Assembly: GCA_028023455.1 (NCBI GenBank)
Contig: JAQFVV010006215.1
Coordinates: 12,441,473 to 12,505,472, forward strand
Source: Epiperipatus broadwayi
Lineage: Eukaryota > Onychophora > Udeonychophora > Euonychophora > Peripatidae
Reading direction: 5' to 3'
Length of the DNA stretch: 64,000 nucleotides
The position numbers and the translations under genes are program-made. Of this stretch, positions 10,446-20,442 are shown piece by piece (the first letter of the stretch is position 1; each line of letters begins with the position of its first letter). The notes under the pieces were generated by a model, which did no database searches, was not told the DNA's origin, and worked only from the letters and a program-made list of their open reading frames with translations.

Positions 10446-13400
10446 AGTATTCCATAAATTCCTATGTTCCTGTGGCAATTAGAAATGCATTGTATGTTAA
10501 GATGATTTTATTCCAAGAAGTTAATAGATCTCTCAAAAGACAAAAGCCTTTTGGAGCTGCTAAATATGTGTGTATTCATATGTACACACAAAATATAATG
10601 TAATTATTATAAAATATTTACGTATGTGCGTTTATGCTAAAAGCATTCACATTAAGTATTAATATTGTAAAATGAGATAACAATGGTTGCTAATTAAATA
10701 AAGTAAAGACTAATTAGATTTAAAAATAATTAGTAACCATAAGATAATATCAAAGTAGTGGAATGTACATAAACTGATTAGTTAGTGATAACGGAAAAAA
10801 ACTAAGCCAAAAATTACCTCTGGGAACTTGGCAATTATTATGCAATTAAAAAATAGATAACCAAACTGGTCACTTTGAACCTTGTGTCATGAGATGACCA
10901 ATGGGAATAGACATTGTAACACCCTGGACAGCAGGAAAAAACTACTGATAGACTTGCGAGGTGAAGCTTGAAGGATGGATGCATTTTCGAGTGTGCTCTA
11001 AAATTACCTACTTCACTCTCTGCTCGTTTTGCGGAGAGGTCTACCTCCGAACGTACCAAGGTAGATCTAAAGACATAAATACAGGTCGTACAGATCTTGA
11101 TAAGCTTTCAAGCCTTAATATATAATGTCATATGATTACCGTTTCTTATGCTAACACATAACTGTTATTACATACTACTGTATGGAGAGTTTTGCTGTTT
11201 TAATATATAATATATTAACATGTATAGATTATAGTGACGTATTTTATATATTAATCAGCTTTATATATATTAATGTAATTAATAATTGGTATTCATCTAT
11301 TAACACTATATTTCTAAACCAATTAACTCAAATTGCCATATTCATGTATTTCCTTATATAAATACGTATAGTTATTGAGTGCGATAACTCGCACTCGAAC
11401 CTATCAATCATATTGGCCCAGTCTAGGTTACCAACCCGGGCCCTTCTATATCCATCTAGATGCAGATATAATAGGAGCAAACTTTTTTTTTTCGTTTAGC
11501 CATTCATTTTTATAGTACAATTCAACTTTTAAAATTATATATAACACAATGACTTTACTTATTAAAAGACAGATTAAGAGAGATTCTCAATCTAAAATCG
11601 TGGAGTTTTTTTAAAGCTTTTTCCTCATATCATTCTTATGGTTTTACCCAAAGATAACACATTGCTATCGCCTTTAAATTTCACTCAATAAAAAGTTCTT
11701 GAAATATTTCAGTGTTCATAAAATAAAATTTTTCTCGAGTTTGTAAAAATAAACACTTTAAAAAATAACAATAATAGAATAAATCTGCAAATTATATTTT
11801 AAGATCACAATTTAAATAAAACATAATGAATCATTTCTAAATTTGTACATCTATTTTAAGTAATATCTGTACTAGGTTACCAGTTACTTGGGATTATTCA
11901 TACTTTGTCTAATATATTTTCATAAGATAATCAGTTTAAACTATGGCTTTCAACAAACAATCAGAAAAAGTGTAAATATAAAAAATGACCATAATTACAT
12001 TTCCTGATTATCCTTAATCCTGGGTCAGAAAGAATTGATTAAAACATGGTTTGAAAAACCATTATTTTTATCTAAAGTAGCTTATATTATAAACATCAGT
12101 GTCAACACGAGATTTATTAACACGCTGCTTTAGTAAGAGGGAAAAAAAATATGATTTAATTTCATAATTAATATTTTCATTAGATATTTTTATGCTTATT
12201 TAAATGCAGTAACAAAAGTATTATCCTATAGAGTCGTGGATAGAAGCTACTGAGATTTTTTTGTGTTTAAGAAAATAAAAGTTAATAACAAATTAATATA
12301 AAAAATAAAAAAAAATACACACATTCCCAATTTGTTTATGACCCCTTCCACAACACATTCAATAAATAATTGTTAACAAACAATAGAATTATTTTCTTCT
12401 TCTAGTTAAAATAAATGATACAAATATAAAACATTAATTTATAACATTAATTAGTAATGATACAATGATAAAAATTAATTACAAATATACTTTAAAAAGA
12501 AATAAAATAGATTAAGTCTAAAAAAAAATTAGTTCACCTCAAAAGATTATCAAAGGCCTTTATCTTAAGTAATTACTTATTAGAAAAATATAAATATAAA
12601 GTCTTACTGTGGGTTTTTAATTACAGGTAACTTTTTCTGTATAAATTTCTTTGTTTTATGGTTATGGTTTGATGTGTAATCTATTCACTTAGATCAGCTG
12701 GAGTTGATTTTGTAAATGAATTTTCACTCTATGGTTTCACGATAGTAGCAAACTAGAATTAGACAGTTATTAGCAGTTCAGAGCTCCATTTCATCAGCAA
12801 GAGCGAGGTCAGCAATGACAAATGTATTTTAACTTTAGCCTATTATGGGTAATCTTTTAGCAATACTTTTGAAGGCTTTCATATTGTTACTCATGCAGAC
12901 AATGGCCCCTCATTTTATTTCAGTTTCCAGTCCCACCAATCCCTCTAGCTTTACAATATCTTGATGCCATTAACTTCTTTATGGCTACCAAAGAAATTGC
13001 TTGTGAATAACTGCTTAAGTTCATATTATTGCATTAATTCTTTAATTAATTAATAATCATTGAATCACAATTTTTTAAATAATCTCCATTTTTTTAATTA
13101 ATTAATTAAATTTTTTAAATTTTCATATTTACCCTTCTGCATGAAACAATTGTTCACACCTAAAATGTAATCTTGTTGCTATGAGACAAGATCTGTTTTT
13201 ATATTCATCATTGCAAACAAATCCTTACATTACATTTTTTTTATCACAAACTACTTTTTTTTATTATATAAAAATAAAAAACAAACATATATCTTTTATA
13301 GTATGCATTTTAGAATCATTATAGAAATGTGTCTACTGTCAAAAATGCATACTTTACATCTAGAATTTTTTTTCAAGTAAAAAATTTTATTTATTTTTTA

Positions 13401-14078
13401 ATCAATTGCAGAGGGGCAAACCAACAAAAAAATAATAAAGGTTAGCTAATTTCATTCGTTAATATAGCTTCATTCCATCCTACTCTATATGTGTAAGTAT
13501 ATTTTTTATCAGTAAATGATACATTAAATATATCTTTTATATTAATTTATTCAATATACTATACATATAATTTTTTTAAGCACTTATTGGAATAATTATA
13601 TAGAAATAAAATTTTAAAATACGTATGATTTCATATTATTTTAATTGTATTAATACAATGCACTTATAGGTGCATATATATACACTAAATAATAATTGAC
13701 TATTTTGTTTATTTAGGTTCATGTATTATTTGTCAAATGTATGAAGTAAATATAAATAAAATCACCAATAAACAAATACATCAAAATGTATTTCAATTTA
13801 TTAAATCTTTCCAATATTAAAATATTAATTTTATTATGATATACAATTTAACAATATACTATCTGTTAAAAAAAATTTAAATTCACAAATATTATCGCAT
13901 ATTATAATGAATTACCAATAACTATTTATTAATATTGTAACTTATTGATCCTCTTAAAATAATTGAAAAACAAAGCCAATAATTTATTTTTTTCTGGATT
14001 TAAATCTAGACCAAGATGATATAACATATATCCACATACAATGCTTTTTATTTAAAATATTTATTTAGATACCTATCT
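10446..14078. other. Intron sequence with minor patches
   Basis: No exon of the host gene is seen. At 10840-11075 there is a more balanced base composition with a 73-codon minus frame (10838-11059) that I do not recognise. At 11370-11460 there is a GC-richer patch whose minus strand contains a GGTTCGAGTGC box and, about 35 bp upstream, TAACCTAGACTGG, a weak resemblance to tRNA B and A boxes. The rest is A+T-rich. Confidence 0.45.
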
Positions 14079-14082
14079 ATAC
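14079..14082. repeat. 5' target-site duplication ATAC
   Basis: ATAC directly before the LTR element is repeated directly after it at 22640-22643. A 4-bp duplication is typical for Ty3/gypsy integrases. Confidence 0.85.
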
Positions 14083-14105
14083 TGTACCGAGACAAAGTCG
14101 GTACA
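14083..14105 (+). other. Hairpin at the LTR start
   Basis: TGTACCGA and TCGGTACA form a perfect 8-bp stem around a 7-base loop at the extreme 5' end of each LTR (also at 20443-20465). It includes the bases an integrase would contact. Confidence 0.7.
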
Positions 14106-14681
14106 GGTATATACCCACACACACAAGCAATGTAAATACTCTATTTTTTATTTACTTTCAACTTATGATAAAAATAAATATAGTTTTCTTTCAATGCTTT
14201 ATAAAATACACTATAAAATAAAATGTTAATATTTCTGATTAAATAATTTAAGGCTTTCATATAATCTACTATAATAATATTCTCTAAAAATAAAATATAA
14301 AGCATCACTAATATGCCAGTTTAAATCTCAATAATTGATTTCTACTCGTATATGCCGCGGGGGTAATTAAAAAGGGGTTTTATTTTAAATTATAACTATA
14401 GTGAAAGTTAAAAGCTTATAGAAGTGATTTTGAGATTAAATGCTCGACTTTTAAACTAATGTAAGTTAAATTGTTCTCTTAAAACACGCACACGTGTATG
14501 TATAAAAGGTGAATAAGTATGAATTTTTTCTAACCGAGATTGCAATGTGAGATTGCATAAACCTAAGATTGCCTCAAGCATATGGATTGAATGAACATTA
14601 CGTAGGACACGGACCCCAACGACAACTCAAAGAATATTGAACTCTGGGTGGAGATTCGATCCTCAGATAATAACCAACCCA

Positions 14682-14689
14682 TATAAATA
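14682..14689 (+). promoter_or_regulatory. Putative LTR TATA box
   Basis: TATAAATA within CCCATATAAATAGGAG, the best core-promoter match in the LTR. The same site is at 21044-21051 in the 3' LTR. It implies transcription starting near 14715 and a U3 of about 630 bp. The start site itself is inferred. Confidence 0.55.
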
Positions 14690-14844
14690 GGAGTCTTAGT
14701 CTTTGTCTTTAGTTTTTTTACACTTTTTTATGCTTATGCTTATAGTTTTTTTTTTTTTTGATTCCTACGGAAGCTACAACTAGAACTTTTCTCTTTTTTT
14801 GCTATCCGGTTTATCCAATATGATCACTATGAAATTAACATTTA

Positions 14845-14898
14845 GAGCGTCGATCGTCATGATGGGCTAAGAAACCCTTCAGTGATTGATCGACGCTC
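14845..14898 (+). other. Conserved stem-loop in the LTR
   Basis: GAGCGTCGATC and GATCGACGCTC form a perfect 11-bp stem around a 32-base loop, extendable by a TCA/TGA pairing after a small mismatch. It is preserved in the 3' LTR. It lies about 130 bp downstream of the inferred transcription start, where packaging or dimerisation structures occur in other retroelements; that role is only inferred. Confidence 0.6.
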
Positions 14899-15495
14899 CG
14901 CCGCCAGAACATCTCCACAGCTATGAATGATCAACAACAGTGCCGTCCGAACATCGTACTCCAATCAGTCCAAGGACGTTGTTCCGTTTAATGTACAAGA
15001 ATCGTCCAAACATACTACGTGAACTTATATGAAATGAATAACCATTTATTATGGAAACATTATCCACCAGGTTCGAACCTTCACCAAATTAGAAGCAGCA
15101 GAAGACTACGCAAAATCCTAGGTAAACACTTTATTTTATAATGCTCCCATTCTTTCTTTACGTAAACTTTAAAAGGCAATCTCATAATTAATTAAATTCG
15201 ACTTTCGTAAATCAAAATATAAAATGATCCGTAATCCCTCATATTTGAATCTTATTATTTTAATCTCAACTTTCGTAAATAAAAAAATATCAGATGCTAC
15301 ATATTTCCTCATATTTAATCTTAGGACTTTTCCTGTTATGAACTTTGATCATAATTATTATTTTCTTTCGCAGATAAACTATAACATACACCTAATTTCA
15401 AAATGTAAAGAAGGAAATATATCTTATCATCCATGTTTATTATGCATAATATGTTCTTTTCTGTGCGAGTGCGAGAATGCGTGTATGTGTGTGCA

Positions 15496-15501
15496 AATAA
15501 A
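15496..15501 (+). promoter_or_regulatory. Putative LTR polyadenylation signal
   Basis: AATAAA following a TG-rich tract and followed by a T-rich stretch, a normal arrangement for a poly(A) site. A second copy of AATAAAGCTA lies exactly 300 bp further on at 15796. The equivalent site in the 3' LTR is 21856-21861. Confidence 0.45.
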
Positions 15502-15923
15502 GCTATTAATCAATGTTTCATTTTTTTATATTCAATAAATTCTTTTTTTTATTTAAACAAGTCGAGCATTCCTCAAATCATTCTCTATAAAAAAAAATAT
15601 GTTTTTTTATTAATTATTATAATCAGCATTTACTCATGCAATTAATTATTTTACTTTTAAATTTGTCTTTCTTGTATTTTTTTTTGTGTTTCTTTAAATT
15701 TTATCGTGCCGTAAGTCACGATGTTTATTTATTATGTAGTTAAGATAGGTTTAAGTGTTGGGAGGGCCTATTATTAATAAGTATAAGTAAATGTCAATAA
15801 AGCTAGTGTGAATAATTCTATTGGACTGTATGATAAAGGGGGGATGATATTATAAGCTTATAATTTTTTTATATAATGATGCAGAAACCGAACACTCGTA
15901 TTAGTTGCAAATAACCAATGACC

Positions 15924-15942
15924 CGGTCCAATACTTGGACCG
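15924..15942 (+). other. Short hairpin in the LTR
   Basis: CGGTCCA and TGGACCG form a 7-bp stem around a 5-base loop, also kept in the 3' LTR copy. Role unknown. Confidence 0.5.
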
Positions 15943-16284
15943 ATCTGTTAATCAACCAAGCTTCTTCTCCATTGGTTAGTATTGTGTCTTTTGCCAGAAT
16001 AATAGTCTTGAAAACAATTACATCGCGACCCTGAGTGACCCTTATTGGTCCATGCTGGGAGTGTGAGCTTATGGGCGGGGATTAGACTTCGAACTCGTTT
16101 TGATATGACGTAAGGTGATGCGAGAAATTAAATTGTAAATTAAATCATCGTATCTGGCGCCCCTTGTGTTGATAATGAACAACTATTGATATAGGAAAAT
16201 AAATAAATCTTTACGCTATATCATGTTTGTTTCGGAGCTCTGAATCCCTTTTAGGAACGGTTGAATAAGGCGACCGGTAACAAA

Positions 16285-16305
16285 TGGCGCTTCCAAACGT
16301 GAGGC
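16285..16305 (+). other. Primer-binding site, tRNA-Lys-like
   Basis: Two bases after the LTR, the sequence starts TGGCGC and continues into AACGTGAGGC. Known tRNA-Lys primer sites read TGGCGCCCAACGTGGGGC. This one agrees at both ends but carries about three extra bases and some changes in the middle. The primer identity is therefore tentative; the position and the TGG start are right for a primer-binding site. Confidence 0.6.
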
Positions 16306-16645
16306 TAATACAAATAATGTTTTGGAGAGAAGCAAATCAAGACATTAGCCAAAAGCGGCCGAACCTCGTAAAAGACGCAAAACTTTTTCACGTAAACGAA
16401 AGTTTGGACGAATAAAAAAGAGAAAAAAGGGAAAAAGAAAAATTATGGATGGACAACGAATAAAGCAAAGGAGAACATAGCGGGAGATGGAGGCGCGGAC
16501 GTCGATTAATCACTTCTTATCATAAATAAAAAAATAAAATAATCACGTTCCTTTAGGCATCAACAAAAAGTGTAACATTTTAAAAAATAAATAGAGAAAG
16601 GAAAGAAAAAAAAAAAAATTTTGTTTCCTCTTTATTAAATCAGAA
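16306..16645 (+). other. Retrotransposon leader
   Basis: The untranslated region between primer-binding site and Gag start. Purine-rich, with A tracts just before the ATG. No upstream frame worth noting; a packaging signal would be expected here but cannot be pinpointed. Confidence 0.6.
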
Positions 16646-18025
16646 ATGGACAGCAATAACGATAATATGTGGGAAAGTGAAATAGGAAAAATAGTACAAA
16701 CATTTAAGGGAAAGAGAAATGAGGACCCAAATGAACACATAGAGAGCCTAGAGAGATTATTCGCTTACAAAACACTTAATGAAGAAGGTAAAATAGCCAT
16801 AGCAGTCAGCCACATACGAGAAGGGGCTCTAGATTGGTGGAAATCGATACAACAAAAACCAAAGACATTTAGGCAGTATGAAGAAATGATAAAGGAGAGC
16901 TATTGGGGGAAAGCAAGACAAATGAGAGCCTTACGTGAAATAGAAAATGAGGAATGGAAAACAGGAGAAACGATGGAAGGATTTTTTCGTAGGAGAATGG
17001 CACAGCTAAGACAAATAAACTTAGGCGCACCATCTGAGGAATGGTTGATCAGAATAGCACGAAGGGGATTACCCGCATGGGCAAAACGATTTTTGACAGG
17101 GATAGATAACATGGACAAGGTAATAAGGAGGTTAGAAGAGATAAAGGATGAAAATGAGGAAGAGGGAGAAAGTCAAATAGCCAATATAGGAAAGATCATA
17201 AAGGAAGAGGAAGGAAGTAGAAGTGGACCTCAATGCCCTAAAATAGAGGTTAAAATAGGGGAAACGAAAACTCACGCACTACTCGACTCAGGGAGTCAAG
17301 TATCAGTTCTGTCACAAGAAACATTCAGCAAACTTACCCAAGAAGAACCAAACCTCAAAACATTACCGCTTAAGATAATGCGCATAACCTTGGCAAATGG
17401 GAAAAGGGCCCAAGCGGAAGCAGTACAGGCATGGGTAGACATAAAAATAGCAGGAAACCAGCATAACCAAATCATGCTGGTAATGCAGGGATTAATACAC
17501 GATGTTATATTAGGATCCGATTTTATGGGAAAATACAAATGTAGCATCGACTACGAAACAGAACAAGCCCGGATCTCAGGAAAGATGGTACCTTTTATAG
17601 AACAAAATCAAACAAAAAACATGGAACAGGCCGTACATAGTATGGAGTTAGAAAAGAAAATGGTAACAAGGGAGATCGGAACAAAGCCAGAAAAAGAAGA
17701 AATGGAACTGGGAAATATTCTGGAGGAATACAAGGACGTATTCTCCGACATACCTGGGGTCATCAGTGGTTACGAACACAGGATAAAGCTCATTCAGGAT
17801 CAACCGTATCAATCTAGATCATACCCGATCCCCTTTCAATACCGGCCAGAGATAGGCAAGCAGATAAATAACATGCTAGAATGGGGAGTAATCTCAAAAT
17901 GCTCCTCACCATATAACAACCCAATTGTCGTAGCAAAGAAAAAAGATGGTTCGGTACGGTTGTGTCTGGACGCGAGGCTTCTCAACAAAATCACGATCGC
18001 GGACACAAATGCTCCGCCCCCATGA
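16646..18025 (+). CDS. Gag-protease-RT N-terminal part of gag-pol
   Basis: A 459-codon frame. Residues about 20-180 are a Ty3/gypsy capsid-type Gag (DPNEHIESLERLF, then GALDWWKSI, SYWGKARQMRALREI). No CCHC zinc knuckle is visible between Gag and protease. The aspartic protease follows, with its catalytic DSG at residues 214-216 and the second conserved block VILGSDFM. Reverse transcriptase starts about residue 385 (VISKCSSPYNNPIVVAKKKD, then VRLCLDARLLN). The frame then stops at 18025, in the middle of RT; the remainder continues in the -1 frame. The start was chosen as the first ATG after the leader, just before recognisable Gag. Gag and Pol are one reading frame here, so the Gag:Pol ratio is not set by a classical gag-pol junction. 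Confidence 0.92.
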   Translation: MDSNNDNMWESEIGKIVQTFKGKRNEDPNEHIESLERLFAYKTLNEEGKIAIAVSHIREGALDWWKSIQQKPKTFRQYEEMIKESYWGKARQMRALREIENEEWKTGETMEGFFRRRMAQLRQINLGAPSEEWLIRIARRGLPAWAKRFLTGIDNMDKVIRRLEEIKDENEEEGESQIANIGKIIKEEEGSRSGPQCPKIEVKIGETKTHALLDSGSQVSVLSQETFSKLTQEEPNLKTLPLKIMRITLANGKRAQAEAVQAWVDIKIAGNQHNQIMLVMQGLIHDVILGSDFMGKYKCSIDYETEQARISGKMVPFIEQNQTKNMEQAVHSMELEKKMVTREIGTKPEKEEMELGNILEEYKDVFSDIPGVISGYEHRIKLIQDQPYQSRSYPIPFQYRPEIGKQINNMLEWGVISKCSSPYNNPIVVAKKKDGSVRLCLDARLLNKITIADTNAPPP

Positions 18026-20376
18026 GCGAATTAATAAATCGGTTCAATGGGAAAGGTGTTTTTTCTACCCTAGACATGACCAGCAGCTACTGGCAGATTA
18101 GCCTACACCCAGAGGACCGCCAGTACACGGCATTCCGATATAATGGCATCGCCTATCAGTTCAACCGGATACCATTTGGTCTGAAAAATAGCGGAGCAGG
18201 CTTGATACAATGCCTTGATAGAGTGCTGTCAGAGGAGGTGAAGGGTTTTAGCACTACGTATGTTGATGACATCATCATTGCGTCTGAGGATAATAAAGAG
18301 CATATTAAATGCCTTCGAAAATTATTTCAAGAATGTCGAGAGAAAGGAATCAAAATAAACCTGGGAAAAAGCAGGCTCATGACACCCGAGGTGAAGTTTT
18401 TAGGGCATATTATCAGTAAAGAGGGGGTATCACCTAATCCTGAAAAAATACAAGCCATACAGGAATTTCCAGAGCCCAAAAAGAAGCGTGACGTCAAGGC
18501 TTTCCTCGGACTGTGTAATTTCTTTAAACAATACTATCCAAATTTTTCAGAAGGGATAGAACCACTGCTCAGACTTCTGAGGAAAGAAACACCATGGGCA
18601 TGGAAAGAAGAACAGGAGGCTAGCTTCCGTCGAATAAAGGAAGGGTTCTTAAGACACGTAGTGTTGGCGCATCCAGACTTTGGACGTACATTTTATGTAC
18701 AAACGGACAGCAGTGGGATAGGAATGGGGGCAATGATGTTTCAAAAGGATAGCAAGGGGCAGAGCAAAGCAATCGCCTTCATAAGTAGGCTTTTTACGAA
18801 GGCCGAGCAGAACTACACGGTCACAGAAAGAGAGGCCTTGGCCATCGTATGGGCTTTCAAGAAACTGAGGCAATACCTGGTAGGATCTAGAGTGGTGGTC
18901 GTGACCGACCACCGAAGCTTAGAGTTTCTGAACAGGAGTTTTTTGACAAATAGCCGCCTAATAAGGTGGAGCCTCGCCCTTCAGGAATTTGATTATACGG
19001 TAGAATACTGTAAGGGGAGGGACAATATAATAGCAGATACCCTGAGCCGATATCCCATAGGACGAGGCCTTGAGGAAAACGAGGGGCCATACATAGCGAC
19101 GACACGAGCCCAAAGCAGGGAGCATTATAGCCTTCAGAAAATTAAGGAAGCGCAACAGGAAGATAGAGAGTGTAGACAGGTCATGGATTTTGGCAGGTAC
19201 CACACGATACCAAATAGTCGAGGAAATACATTATGGGCCCATCGAAAGAAATGCGTTGTCAGAAATGGACTCCTTCAACGACAAACCAGAAATGGGCAGA
19301 ATTATCGGGTGATAATACCGAGAGCAATACGACGGAATATTATAGCCCAGGTACATGATGAGAGAGGACATTTCGGGGGCAACAAGACCGCCGGATGGAT
19401 TGAACAATGGTTCTACTGGCCAAATCTCCACCGGGATGTGACACAAGAAATAAAGAAATGTATGACATGCGCCAAAACAAAGCCAATGAATAGATCGAAT
19501 GAGGGAGTATCGACACCCATCCTCGTGTATGAGCCAAATGACACACTAGCTATTGATTTCTACGGGCCACTGCCGATGTCAAATAGGAAGAGGTATCTGC
19601 TGGTGGCATATGACTTATACTCTAAATTGGTATCAGCTTTTCCGATCAGTCAAGCAAATGCGAAGCAGGCGATTCGAGTTCTGGAAAATCGGCAATTTAG
19701 GGAAGTGGGAAAACCAAAAAGAATCTTGTCAGACAATGGAACTCCATTCGTATCCAAAGAATGGGCACAGTGGACAAAAAAAAATAATATTAAGCATGCC
19801 CTCACGTCTATTCGAAATCCTCAAGCCAATCCCTGCGAGCGAGTGATGCGGGAACTGGGTCGACTTTTCAGAATATATGTGCATGGAAACCATAAGGCGT
19901 GGGTAAAGGAAACGCCCCGGGTTGTGAGCATGATAAACGAAACCCGGAATGAGTCAACTGGTTTTGAACCCGACCGCCTTCACTTTGGGAGAAGGAGGCC
20001 ATACCCATATGCCCAAGGACCCTGGCCTCAAAGGGAGAAAATAAATCGGACAAGGGATGCCCAAGAAGCTAAACGGCAATTGCAGAAAATGAGCCAAGTT
20101 CGAAAAAAAAGACAGGGAATCGTGGTAGGAATATTCAAGGAAGGAGACAGAGTCATGGTACGGACAAACCCGGTCAGTCGACCAGAACAGGCCATTTATA
20201 AAAAATTTCAACCCTTATATGAGGGACCGTATGTCATAGGACGCGCCTACGGGAACAATGCCTTCATATTATATGAAGGGACCCGGAGGATTGGGACATA
20301 TAATGCCCGGGCCTTGAAATTAGTAAATGAAGTCCAAACCCCTCACCATGCGGAGGGAAAGCGGGGTCAAAAATAA
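18012..20376 (+). CDS. RT, RNase H and integrase part of gag-pol (-1 frame)
   Basis: Continues pol with no start codon of its own; an in-frame ATG at 17962 lies upstream of the break and is not meaningful. RT palm follows (STLDMTSSYWQISL, NRIPFGLKN), with the catalytic YVDD at about 18258-18269. RNase H is at about 18670-19060 (QTDSSGIGMGA, TEREALAIVWA, TDHRSLEFL). Integrase has an HHCC zinc site (HDERGH...CMTC, about 19350-19480) and the D,D,E core: IDFYGPL near 19550, SDNGTPF near 19730 and NPCERVMREL near 19830. The C-terminal GPY/F module (EGPYVIG) is near 20221. All catalytic motifs are present, so the only visible defect is the frame break near 18011-18016. No env or chromodomain. Confidence 0.92.
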
Positions 20377-20390
20377 AAGATTTTATTGTG

Positions 20391-20424
20391 AAAATTAAAA
20401 TGCCTAGCATCGCATTTTAATTTT
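20391..20424 (+). other. Perfect 13-bp hairpin after the pol stop
   Basis: AAAATTAAAATGC and GCATTTTAATTTT pair perfectly around an 8-base loop, 15 bp after the end of pol and just before the 3' LTR. It has no T tract typical of bacterial terminators and the element is eukaryotic. It may be an RNA structure near the plus-strand primer; its function is unknown. Confidence 0.65.
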
Positions 20425-20429
20425 AGACG

Positions 20430-20442
20430 GATCGCGGGGATA
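20430..20442 (+). other. Candidate polypurine tract
   Basis: GGATCGCGGGGATA immediately precedes the 3' LTR. The purine run is short and interrupted, weaker than the usual 10-15 base tract, so plus-strand priming may rely on GCGGGGA. Confidence 0.45.

Larger units (their letters stand above)
14083..16282 (+). repeat. 5' long terminal repeat (2200 bp)
   Basis: Begins TGTACCGAGAC and ends CCGGTAACA, so it has TG..CA ends. It is unusually long for a Ty3/gypsy LTR. A likely promoter TATAAATA lies at 14682-14689 and a polyadenylation signal AATAAA at 15496-15501, with a second at 15796-15801. The 104-codon frame at 15224-15538 is duplicated only because the LTR is, and has no sign of coding. Hairpins are listed separately. 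Confidence 0.95.

Noticed and set aside
11370-11460. Possible tRNA or tRNA-derived SINE on the minus strand
   Set aside because: A B-box-like GGTTCGAGTGC and an A-box-like word are present, but no acceptor, D or anticodon stem can be built.
15224-15645. Open frames inside the LTR, repeated at 21584-22002
   Set aside because: Their duplication is explained by the LTR pair. They show no domain, and they overlap the probable poly(A) region.
18649-20211. Several minus-strand frames of 60-90 codons across pol
   Set aside because: Mirror frames of the strongly supported gag-pol coding strand.
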